From Perca fluviatilis (lineage: Eukaryota; Chordata; Actinopteri; Perciformes; Percidae), in contig NC_053123.1 of the NCBI RefSeq assembly GCF_010015445.1, forward strand, positions 6,072,648 through 6,136,647: a DNA stretch of 64,000 nt, in the 5' to 3' direction. Shown here piece after piece: positions 54,531 through 64,000 of this stretch. The notes below the pieces were generated by a model. The model had not been told where the DNA came from. It saw only the letters and a program-made list of their open reading frames with translations, and ran no database searches. Each line of letters starts with the position of its first letter. Position 1 is the stretch's first letter. A program made the position numbers and the translations under genes.

Positions 54531-56284
54531 TTTTCTTGGCATTGTTACTTTATTGAATCAGTCTGGGGGGGGGTGGGCCACTGAAAAAAATTATTGTGGG
54601 ATATGTGCTGGTCATAGGTCCCATTTAAAGCCCATCAAAATGGACATTATTCTACATCCCACACACGCAGCACACACCCCATGTTGACCCCAAACACTGC
54701 AGCAGCTGTAGTACCCCCTGACTGTAAAAGTGTAGTACTGCTACATTTTTGCCTGCCAGCCCTTTGCACTATCACCCACTCTAGGGAATGTGACTCAGCA
54801 CAACCTTCACCACACTGGGGGGAGTCCAGCCTGAGTCTCCACATCTCCAGGAAACGAGGATCATTAGCTCAGCCTATCCAGACTAATGTGGTGAACAGAT
54901 CTGAGCTCTGAGGTCATCGTTGAGCATTCGTCTGGAAAAGGGGCTTTCCTTCTACTCTCAGTCCCTCCTTCCCTGCACGTGTGGATTCTCGATATTTTTT
55001 CAAAGGTTTTTACCGCGCAAACTCAAAGTACATAAAAAAAAGAGAGTGCATGAGTTGAAATTTGATCTGCACTCATACTTTTTTCAGTCATTGGGTTTTA
55101 AAACAGCAGCAGAATGATTTATGCAGAAAATGGTTACTGATGAAAGAGTGAAAAGACAAACTGTGCCAAGCCTAGCGAGTAACTGAGAAATAAAAACGTG
55201 AAAAAGACAAACCAACGCAATGGGACATAAGGAGGCTGTAGCAGAAGAACACAACCCAGCTCCTGTATTGTAAAGGCAAAAACACAGAAAAACATGTTAA
55301 AGTGTGCAAGACATGTCCACTGTGCGTGTAAAGGGATTAGAAAAAAAACATTCAAATTTAACAATTCTTGAGCTCCAAGCGGAACATTTTAAAAGACATG
55401 GAAATAATTATACCTCACATGTCCAGACCCCCAAAAAAGGCAGATTAAGGGAACAGTGGACATCTAAAAGCAAAGACTGCCTTCAGACATAACGATGTGA
55501 ACATATCAAACAAGTCTGAAGAGGAATGATTCCAGTGTGGCAGCCAGCTGGCCAGTTGTCGGTCTTGTAAACCACAAATGATGAATTCCTGAGGTGTGAT
55601 TTTATGTACAGTATATGAGCCACATTGAACCAACCTTATGGCACCAGAATCTGAAGCAGAAAGTAGTGCGAAGTACTGAATGTTCAAGATATACTACTAT
55701 TCGGTTTTTATGTAAGCGTATAGCCATAAATAGCAGCTACAACAAAGTGGGATATCCGATAAAATCTGGCCTTATTCTGTTTGTCTAAAGTAAAGTCTGG
55801 TGTGCTGGAGAGGAATCCTGGAACAAAGAGCAAAAGTCGAATCATACGCTAATTATAGACACAATATTTCATGACACATTTCTAAAAACTAATTTTTTTC
55901 TAAGAAGAATGCACATCACATGTCAGTCAGTCGGTCTGACACTGATTTCATTTGTAAAGAAGTACATAAAATGGATTTTCTGCATTTTCTGCTTGCGGTC
56001 AGTTTTGCTGAGAACTGATATAAGAAAATATTTAGGTGAATCATTGGCAAACAAAATCACGATACATTCATGAATCAGTTTTCTTCCCAACCCCTATTAT
56101 ATATTTTGTATCGATCTATTTTGATAGTTGAAGAGTATATGGGGCGCACACTCAACCAGGTGAGCCTTGCTCATCATTTGAGACACATTTTCCCAGTCTG
56201 ACAACTTTCAGAATAATAAAATGATGTGGGGTTTTAAAAATTGTGCACATACACATACGTTTGCATAAAGAGTTGAAACCAGAC
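54531..56284. other. Non-coding, no recognised feature
   Basis: Several sub-100-codon frames on both strands, none with domains or splice sites. Confidence 0.4.
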
Positions 56285-56922
56285 TTAGGTCGGTTACACA
56301 CTGCACGCGTCTCGCACAGCGTTTCTGTTGCGTCTCAGCTGCGTGGATTTTTCTGTGTCCTACATACCAGAAGCGTGTCTGACGCGGCGCTGCTCCTGCT
56401 GCTAGGTACAGGGAGGGCTGATCTCGGGACATAGTGCCGACAGATTCAAACTGATAAATGGGTAAATGGGCTGTCTGAACAACTTTGTGTAGCTGTAAAG
56501 AGCCTATATAGCCTATCTGATGTTGGACCGTCACTCAGAACACACACTTGTTATCGTAGCCTATCCTACCTATTTACCCATTTATATATAGCCTACTGAT
56601 TTGATTAAAGCAAGACAACGTCGGCAGTATTGACTGCAAAATATGTTACAGAATATTTCGTTCTGTATGACAGGTGCAATATTTGAAAATCTTTTCTCTG
56701 AAATGTTGTATTACATTTATATCTACATTGATGTCAAAACCTAGACTTTCAAACATCAATATGTCATTTATTAATATGTATTTGTGTCTAAATGACATAT
56801 AAACATATTTTCCTGTTCTATTTTGCCTGGAAACGCTTCCAACACGCTCACTTCTCGCGTGAAAAATAGGCGTCGGTTCTATTTCTAGCAGGCACGCGTC
56901 TCAGGCGCGTCTCGAGCGCGTC
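56285..56922. mobile_element. MITE with CACACTG...GCGTCTC ends (copy 2)
   Basis: Shares GTTTCTGTTGCGT, CAGCTGCGTG, CAACGTCGGCAGTATTGACT, ATATTTCGTTCTGTATGA and TCTATTTCTAGCA with 48838-49395. The right end is lost at the junction with R1 at 56925. Confidence 0.72.
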
Positions 56923-56924
56923 TC

Positions 56925-57289
56925 TGGCATTTCTTTAAACCAATCACAATCATCTTGGGCGGTGCTAAGCACCGGACGGAGCAACGGCGCCGCTGCAAAA
57001 CAGCCTCGGGAAGGAACTTGTTTTGGTGGAACATACGTTCAAAAGTAGTTTTAGTCGTGCAACAGAAAACTCAGATTGGACAGATAGTCTAGCTAGCTGT
57101 CTGGATTTACCCTGCAGAGATCTGAGGAGCAGTTAACCATAGTCCTCACAAATCCACCGGAGTTTAGAATTACAACACAAAGAAAGAGGAAGGTAACAGA
57201 CATCCGGCTGAAAAGAGGGACATCTGGCGGAATTTCCGGTGGCAACGGAGCAATCCCGGAAGTGGAACGTCGTGGATATAGACTATACA
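56925..57289 (+). mobile_element. Interspersed repeat R1, plus copy
   Basis: Lacks the hairpin head but keeps the body: CCTCGGGAAGGAACTTGTTT, AACAGAAAACTCAGATTGGA, CTGAGGAGCAGTTAACCATA and GGACATCTGGCGGAATTTCC. The tail is CGTCGTGGATATAGACTATA. Confidence 0.82.
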
Positions 57290-57777
57290 TGTATGTGGCA
57301 CTGTGGGTGCATTAGTGCATGCATGTCTGCATGTTTGTGCGTGGATAAACCAATAGATGGTAAAGTCAGAGGATAAGGCAGGTGTGGTGGCAAAATCGCA
57401 ACAGGTCAGGCTTGCAAGCTGAAGAACATGGCTTCGCTCCAAACTCATTCCAGCAGGACTCATATCAACCAGGAACACACCAACAATACCAATGTTGGCT
57501 TACATGGCAATGAAGGTAATTATGCAAAGAATAGAACCCATTGTGACTTTTGATGATGTGCTTTGAAACATAAACCCTCATCAACCGAGCAATGCATTAC
57601 TGATGAACGGGTTTGTATAATATCCTACGAAATTAGGCGACTGCCGGCTGGTCACGTGACGACCGTTTAGCGGTCTTTACAGTCACATTTATTTGAGAAA
57701 AGGTTACCGTGAGCCGGGTAGAGGGCACTGTAAGCTGCCGGTCAAATCAGCGGCCGTTACAGTGAGGTTTAGCTGAC
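57290..57777. other. Non-coding; ancient GACCG-rich repeat
   Basis: 57620-57777 contains GACGACCGTTTAGCGG, CAGCGGCCGTTACAGTGAGG and similar motifs and resumes after 58161 as AACTGACAGTTAAGTTTAGG. It is the target into which the LINE at 57795 jumped. Confidence 0.45.
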
Positions 57778-57794
57778 AAAAAGTGACCGCCATG

Positions 57795-58143
57795 AAATGG
57801 TTGCTGCCCTCAAGCGCGAAAGGATTCGTTTTTCCAAAGTGGATGCTTCTAAAAAATTTGATAAAGTCTGGGGGCCCTTCCTTAGGCATCTTACTAAGAG
57901 TTGAAATATATTTGAGCCTATAATATGGATCACTTACTTATTTTATCTCTTCACTCCATTGTTAAGGTTTTAAGTTTATGTATTAATTTTTTTTTTTTTT
58001 TTTCTATCTGGTGCGGTTTGGGGGGGGGCGGGGGGGTTGTTGTGTTTTTGTTTACTTTATGTATAACATACTTTGTGCATACATTTTATGTAACTGATTG
58101 TTTTGTGTTTGTATAAAAACTGTTATAAATAAAATTATAAAAA
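57795..58143 (+). mobile_element. 5'-truncated L1-type retrocopy with 17-bp target duplication
   Basis: AAAAAGTGACCGCCATG flanks it exactly (57778-57794, 58144-58160). The insert starts in the C-terminus of ORF2 (LKRERIRFSKVDASKKF then DKVWGPFLRHLTKS and a stop at 57902-57904). A T-rich 3'UTR with a G-run (58021-58038) follows, and it ends AATAAAATTATAAAAAAAAA. The perfect long duplication and A tail show target-primed reverse transcription and a fairly recent event. Confidence 0.93.
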
Positions 58144-58160
58144 AAAAAGTGACCGCCATG

Positions 58161-59131
58161 CCGAACTGACAGTTAAGTTTAGGCACCAAAACGACTAGTT
58201 AAAAGATAAGAAAAAAAGATTGTGGTTTGGATGAAAACACCTGGGACACAAACACCAATTTTTGGGGTGAAAATCTTGTGTTTACCCCAGTTCCCCAGGT
58301 TGGAAGCCGTGTGTTTTATGAAGCCCAGCCATCCACCCTAACCTCCTCCCACGCTCCAGACCGCTCTTAAACAGCAGCAGTCAATGCGGTGCATGCAGCA
58401 AAAGAAATTACGTTGAATACATACGAATTCCAGTGCTTTACTTTTCGTAGCTATATGTGTGAACGGTGCATGAGAACAACCCTGAACTGAGTTATTGTCT
58501 GAAATTAAACCAGAAAAAAGTTTTGTGGTGAAATCACTCAAACCGAGAGCAAACATGTTCATTTCAACTTGTAAATCTGATTTATTGGCGTACAAGATTA
58601 AAGAACTTGCTGTGCTTCTCTCTCCTTCTTTGAAGCTTCACAAGTTAGGACAAGGTGAGGAAGGTGTACTCTTTTGGCAAGGAAACTCAACACATCATCA
58701 ATGCCTCACAGTTGACAAGAGACACACACAGATCTCTGCAGGCAGGGTCGAGGCAGGCCAACACTGCTTACCTGTACCAACTGCAGCCGAGCATGGTTGA
58801 ATAAATACCGTTTTGAAGAGCTGTCATTACTCAGCTATCAGCTATTTGTAACATTACCTGCCTGAGGTTAGCCTTTCCTCTCCATCACTCAGCTCTAATC
58901 GCAAAGGCGATTCATTCTGCTTTAAGGCGTCTGTGTACATTAAGGGGAGTCTGCACAGGCATGCAGCAGGCATGTTGTAAAGAACACTGCTAGGCAAACA
59001 GATACTGTTGTCATAGGAGTCCAGGGAGGCTGAGGTGATAACTTTAGTAGCGCTGCTATTTGGGAATAGCCTGCTATCTTTTGTACAACCAGGATTTACT
59101 GTACCACCAGGCTGGGGCGGACATGCTCACT
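58161..59131. other. Non-coding, no recognised feature
   Basis: No exon with splice context seen. Confidence 0.4.
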
Positions 59132-59956
59132 CTGAGCTAGAGTCCAAGTCTCAAGTCTCTGAGCTGGAGTCCAAGTCAAGTCTCAAGTCTTTGCGCTAGA
59201 GTCCAAGTCTCAAGTGTCGGAGCTAGAGTCCAAGTCTCAAGTCTCTGAGCTGGAGTCCAAGTCAAGTCTCTGAGCTGGAGTCCAAGTCAAGTCTCAAGTC
59301 TTTGCGCTAGAGTCCAAGTCTCAAGTGTCGGAGCTAGAGTCCAAGTCTCAAGTCTCTGAGCTAGAGTCCAAGTCAAGTCTCAAGTCTCTGAGCTAGAGTC
59401 CAAGTCTCAAGTCTCTGAGCTAGAGTCCAAGTCTAAAGTCTCTGAGCTAGAGTCCAAGTCAAATCTCTGAGCTGGAGTCCAAGTCAAGTCTCAAGTCTCT
59501 GAGCTAGAGTCCAAGTCAAGTCTCAAGTCTCTGAGTTAGAGTCCAGGTCAAATCTCAAGTCTCTGAGCTAGAGTCCAAGTCAAGTCTCAAGTCTCTGAGC
59601 TAGAGTCCAAGTCTCAAGTCTCTGAGCTAGAGTCCAAGTCAAATCTCAAGTCTCTGAGCTAGAGTCCAAGTCAAGTCTCAAGTCTCTGAGCTAGAGTCCA
59701 AGTCTCAAGTCTCTGAGCTAGAGTCCAAGTCTAAAGTCTCTGAGCTAGAGTCCAAGTCTCAAGTCTCTGAGCTAGAGTCCAAGTCTCAAGTCTCTGAGCT
59801 AGAGTCCAAGTCAAATCTCTGAGCTGGAGTCCAAGTCAAGTCTCAAGTCGCTGAGCTAGAGTCCAAGTCTCAAGTCTCTGAGCTAGAGTCCAAGTCAAGT
59901 CTCAAGTCTCTGAGCTAGAGTCCAAGTCAAATCTCAAGTCTCTGAGCTGGAGTCCA
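59132..59956. repeat. Minisatellite with 25/27/32-bp units
   Basis: Units built on CTGAGCTAGAGTCCAAGTC followed by TCAAGTCT (27), AAGTCTCAAGTCT (32) or a shorter tail (about 25), roughly 28 copies. Long and short units alternate irregularly. Occasional CTGGAG, TTGCGCTAGAG and GTCGGAGCTAGAG variants occur. Confidence 0.95.
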
Positions 59957-60060
59957 CATATTTCACATTTAGTGCTTCTATTGTTTGGCCCTTGTTGTAT
60001 GAAGTGTTTGAAGCCAAAGCTTCTGATGAATGACCCAGCAGCTGCTGGTGCTGTGGACAT
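59902..60060 (-). pseudogene. Short BED-finger-like frame beside the minisatellite
   Basis: Minus frame from ATG at 60060: MSTAPAAAGSFIRSFGFKHF, then IQQGPNNRSTKCEICGLQL, entering the minisatellite and stopping at 59902. The F-x-x-HF...K-C-x2-C-G spacing resembles the first half of a BED or related zinc finger; the His half is missing, perhaps replaced by the array. Coding is unproven. Confidence 0.4.
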
Positions 60061-60189
60061 GTTTGTTGTCCTCTCTCACGTGTAGCCGCGCGCAGCAGAT
60101 ACGTTACGTATCACGTGTTACGTAGGTAGGTTAGAGGTTAGGGTCACCTCACAAGACGTTTCCTAGCAATAAAGATTGTTCACGAATCC

Positions 60190-60290
60190 TGCATCTCGAG
60201 TCTCAAGTCAAGTCTCAAGTCACTGTGTGTGCGACTTAAGTGCGACGTGAGTCTGAGTCTCAAACTTGAGTCCCCATCTCTGAGCGGAGG
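60190..60290. repeat. AAGTCTCAAGTC-rich segment
   Basis: CGAGTCTCAAGTCAAGTCTC and TGAGTCTCAAACTTGAGTCC repeat the minisatellite vocabulary. This may be the right end of the element that gave rise to the array. Confidence 0.5.
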
Positions 60291-60821
60291 CAAAGATGTA
60301 GTTTCAAGTTTCCATTTTAGGCTTTCCCGTTGATAACAAATATATCAGATAATTTACCATCTATGGTATTTTTGTAGTACAAAGGTGACTTTGTAAGTCT
60401 TCATTGTTAAACGCTTCACATAGATTTCCTAAACTATAGTTCTTTTTTCCCTTAGGGAATTATACTTCTTTCCTCTTGACTCACAGACCTCAGAGTGATA
60501 AATGACTATGGTGCATTCCAGTTTGGGTTAGAGGAGACCCCCACTCACCAGACACACAGGGGTGGTTTACCCATCTGTAGAAGTGTAGAAGACTGGAATA
60601 TGAGGGCCGGCCGGGTAGTTTTTTCTCCCCCTCGGCTGTGGAAAGAAAAAGGCCCACATCCTAATAAAAGTGTGACATCACCAGAGTGCCTGCATTTGTT
60701 TTATACCTAGTGATTATCCCTGTGTTACTGACTATAACTTTCTCATAAGAAAATAAGGCTCCAGCCTCTTTCCTTTGACTTCAACTTCTCGGTCTTGGTT
60801 TCAGTTTAAAAAAAACAAACA
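60291..60821. other. Non-coding, no recognised feature
   Basis: No supported feature. Confidence 0.4.
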
Positions 60822-61010
60822 GTTGCCAGGTTAGCTCAGTTGGTAGAGCAGGCGCACCCATATAGAGGTATTCTCCTTGACGCAGCAGCCGTGGGTTCGA
60901 CTCCAATCTGTGGCCCTTTGCTGCATGTCATTCCCCTTTCTCTCCCCTTTCATGTCTTCATCTGTCCTGTGGAATTAAAGGCCTAAAATGCCCACAAAAA
61001 AAATAAAAAA
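60822..61010 (+). mobile_element. tRNA-derived SINE
   Basis: A-box-like TTAGCTCAGTTGGTAGAGCA, B-box-like GTGGGTTCGACTCC, TGGCCCTTTGCTGCATGTCA and a CCTAAAATGCCC tail with A-run. Same family as 14939-15135. Confidence 0.92.
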
Positions 61011-61097
61011 ACCACGATGGTTCGGAGACTCAGAATAGCATATATGTCAGTAGATTGTAGTCATATTTCTGTATTTATTGTAATTGTATTGTGTTGC

Positions 61098-61100
<3 letters not shown>

Positions 61101-61162
<62 letters not shown>
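61101..61162. repeat. (TC)n microsatellite
   Basis: 31 TC dinucleotides; the frames over it are artefacts. Confidence 0.98.
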
Positions 61163-61165
<3 letters not shown>

Positions 61166-61380
61166 AGCAGCCAGCCGCCCACCAAGAGCCAGTGTCTGCC
61201 TGAGGTTTCTGTCTGTTAAGAGGAAGAAGTTTTTCCTCACCACTGTCACACTAAATGCTCTTGGGGGAAATAGTTGGGTCTCTGTAAACTATAGAGTGTG
61301 GTATAGACCTACTCTATCTGTGAGGTGTCCTGGGATGTTATGATTTGACACTATGAATTGAACACAATTAAATTGAAAAG
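61163..61380 (+). mobile_element. Retroelement 3'-tail-like sequence
   Basis: GAGTGTGGTATAGACCTACT, GTGAGGTGTCCTGGGATGTT, ATGATTTGACACTATGAATT and an AATTGAA end form a familiar 3' tail dispersed in fish genomes. The upstream body is absent; it directly follows the (TC)n tract. Confidence 0.55.
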
Positions 61381-62268
61381 TTTACTGCAAAAAATGTGGC
61401 ACCATATGTCTTTGTTCCAAACAACCACTAACAGTGTGGCTTGTAGTCCGATGCAAAGTTGTAGCCTGAAGTGTTATTTTTATTAGGAGAACATCCCATA
61501 TCCACGTTCCCGGGGACTATGAAGTTCATTTGACCTCATCTGCAGTGCATGGAGAGATGGCTTTATTACCCCAAGCTGCAAGAAGCCTGGAGGTTTTCTG
61601 CCTCCGTATGCAGAATTGCTCCCCAGTTTGTGGTCACAGAGGCTTGGATGAAAACTACTTCTGCTATTACACCAAATACTCCTAATTGGACCAGGGTTCT
61701 GTGCATATTATGGTTTGAAATGGAAGTGAAAGGTTCAAATCGCTCATATTGCTGAGACGAAATGGAATCTTTCAACATGTAAAACCAGTTCTGGTGGTTA
61801 AGAGGGTTGCTCCCACTGTTTAATGTGAGACGGTGATACTTAGGCTCATATGTGGGTGGAGTAAGATATTATTTAATTTAGCTGAATTAGAGCTTGTACA
61901 TTTCTGCATCAATACTAAAATACCCCAAAAATATTTGCGTATCAATTACTCATTGCATTTAGGAATGAGAGGCATGTAGTTAGTTCCTTTGTGGAGGAAA
62001 ATAGCCACAGTTTGCTTGGATTCACAGCAGTTTACTTGCTGCTGATGACCTCATGCAAAGTCATGAAAACTAAAGTACCAAGAAGTCTAGAGAAACTCTA
62101 AAAATGTATGCTCAGCAAAAACTGCCTCTTTTCCAATAATCAGTAAAAAAACTGTTGTTCGAACATACAGATCAAAGAAGAAAAATTATAAGCTGCAAGA
62201 GGAATTTGAGAATGTTTTGTGGATGTTTTGAAATATTTTGACACATTTTTGCCTTTGGCCTCACCCCT
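61381..62268. other. Non-coding, no recognised feature
   Basis: No supported feature. Confidence 0.4.
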
Positions 62269-62362
62269 AAGGTCCTGACACACCAGGATGATGGTGAATT
62301 TTTTGCCAAGAGACAGGCGACCGATAGTTGGCCTTTGGGTTGGTTGGTGTGTCAGGGCCTTA
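62269..62362. mobile_element. Short MITE with TAAGGYCCTGACACACC ends
   Basis: Left AAGGTCCTGACACACCAGGA and right GGTGTGTCAGGGCCTTA are inverted copies; 94 bp with a minimal interior. Target duplication not clear. Confidence 0.65.
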
Positions 62363-64000
62363 AGGGACAGTATAATGACCTCTAACACCCAGAGGGACAC
62401 TGGTTCATAACCAATGCTTCTTCACATTTAAAAAAGAGCCAGATTAGGGGGTTATAGCATCTGATCAGGATGTCGGGGTTGGACTTGAAAAACAGTGCGT
62501 AGTTTCTTTTTAGCATTTCAAATCGCACTTTTAGTCACTATGGCCACTACTACGATCAGAAACTTTGTGCCAAAATATGAACAATAACGTCGCTGTCAAC
62601 GGGCTTATCTGCTAATGTTAGCTACCGACTGTTACCTTGAAACCATCCAGCAAATAGACGGTACCGTAGCGTGCCGTTACCACACAGTTTAACAACAAAA
62701 CAAAACGCTGAGTGAACATTACTAACTATGTTTTTCATGTTGGTTTGGAGCGGTATTCACCCCCACTAATCAAGAAAGCCAACCACTTATCATTTTTTAT
62801 AGCAGTTAATAGTTTACATTCATTATTATGATAACATTTTTTGGGGGGTTAAACTGGCCACTTTTGGTTATTGTTAACCCCCCCCCCCCATCCTCCAAAT
62901 GATACATTTGCGTGTACCTGTGGACCAACTCAACTCTGACAGATCGGGGAGGGGGATTGATAGTGGTCATGTAATATTGATTTATTTATAATTTATTATT
63001 ATTATTATTGTGAAATTAGTGTTCATAAACGAGTAATGTATGATCTTTCAACAATTTCAAGTGAATAATATAACAATTTATGGAAAATATTGTTAAAGCT
63101 TGTGTCATGTGGTGCCACCACCCCACTGGTTGTGAATGGTTGGTCCCAGTGATTCTGGTCCAAATAAAAAATTTTTGAAAAACTTACTTTAGGGGCACGA
63201 GGACACTTAAAATAATGTGACAAGTGCAGCTGAAATAACAAGAGAACTGTCTTTCTCTTATGTGATTATACGAGTGCCTCTTGAAAAACAGTAATTTAAA
63301 GAAGTGCTTTGTTGTGCCATGAAGTCACATCTGTTGGTGCCATTGTTTCAACTCTCACTGCATGACCGATGCCCGTGGGACACAGTGTGTCAGGTTAGGC
63401 TCAAAAGTAATGAACTCAAGTATTTCTTCATCTCTTCAAGTCAGGTCTGAGCTCCCATTATACATCTGCAGACATAGCACTAACAGCCAAGTTGCCTGCC
63501 GGTTCCCAAACAGTTTGACAGCCATTTTGCAAGCCCCGAGGACATGCAAAGTGCTTTAAACCTATATAAAGCCTCCACTGCACTCACAAACATGCAAGTT
63601 CAATCCTGTTCCAGGGGAAATGCCTTTAGTTTGATACTTTGGTTGGGAAAGTTAAGGCTTTGCAATTTCTGATTTAGCTTTTGATATTTGTTAAGCTCAG
63701 TGGAAACTTTGCAAGAGGAACGGTTGGGATGTCATGAAAAAACAGTACTTGTATTTCTCTGTGGGCAGGGAAAATCCACATTGAATTTCATGGAAATGCA
63801 GCCAGTAGTTTCCAAGATACCTTATCATAGATGAACGAGGGTCAGAGGGTCATCTAAATCAATGGGAATCCTACTCTCATGATCAGAGATCACTATGTGT
63901 TGGGCCTGCTGAATGATTGTAATGTGTTATCAATCACTAGCAGGAAAATAATGTGCATTGCAATATAATTGTTAAAGTGTTCATTGTTATGATTATCACA
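62363..64000. other. Non-coding to the right edge
   Basis: AT-rich; a C-run at 62878-62889 and an (ATT)n patch near 62990. No exon, RNA gene or complete element recognised. Confidence 0.4.

Noticed and set aside
60824..60905. tRNA gene
   Set aside because: Head of another SINE copy of the same family.
61017..61343. 108-codon frame across (TC)n
   Set aside because: Poly-Leu/Ser from a microsatellite fused to a retroelement tail.

Overview
The window is vertebrate nuclear DNA, almost certainly from a percomorph teleost. The signs are intron-split coding exons, a Tc1-type transposon of the fish kind, tRNA-derived SINEs, many hAT and TTAA-target MITEs, and long CpG-containing minisatellites. 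No rRNA, true tRNA, CRISPR array or bacterial-style operon is visible. Nearly all long open frames are shadows of repeats or chance.

The only host gene I can support is on the minus strand and runs off the left edge. It is the 5' part of an SLC4-family anion exchanger, best matched to slc4a3 (AE3). Exons read right to left: a first coding exon at 21627-21680 (18 codons, behind about 360 bases of probable 5'UTR), then 6376-6550, 5673-5923 and 4567-4754. Splice phases agree across all three junctions (0, 1, 0). The encoded part is the acidic and basic N-terminal cytoplasmic segment; the core cytoplasmic domain and membrane domain must lie left of base 1. Intron 1 is about 15 kb and holds a Tc1 element with a frameshifted transposase (8781-10401), several hAT MITEs, a SINE, a 1.5-kb hAT element (17861-19362) and a 1.3-kb minisatellite of 37-bp units (19832-21156). 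A CpG-containing stretch with a clean minus-strand splice donor at 39579 is a weak candidate for an upstream non-coding first exon.

From about 22.5 kb to the right edge I see no convincing host coding sequence. The region is a layered mobile-element graveyard. Main objects: a GGGCCCTAT-ended element (23071-24189); a repeat here called R1, split by a MITE (24190-25300); a TA-flanked pogo-like element (25614-29888) split by a 3.5-kb element with inverted arms of about 950 bp (25651-29144); hAT elements with intact 8-bp target duplications (30546-30945, 34691-35715, 37687-38050, 44870-46830); a LINE reverse-transcriptase relic (37104-37646); interleaved local duplications (40964-43075); a SINE split by a 480-bp MITE with a 9-bp target duplication (47322-47953); a TTAA-bounded duplicated block enclosing two TTAA-target MITEs (49602-52064); a young-looking L1-type retrocopy with a 17-bp target duplication (57795-58143); and a second minisatellite of 25/27/32-bp units (59132-59956) beside a short BED-finger-like frame.

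Element family names are assigned from termini, target-site duplications and protein motifs read by eye, without database searching. Where only the termini are visible the class is given and the family is left open.
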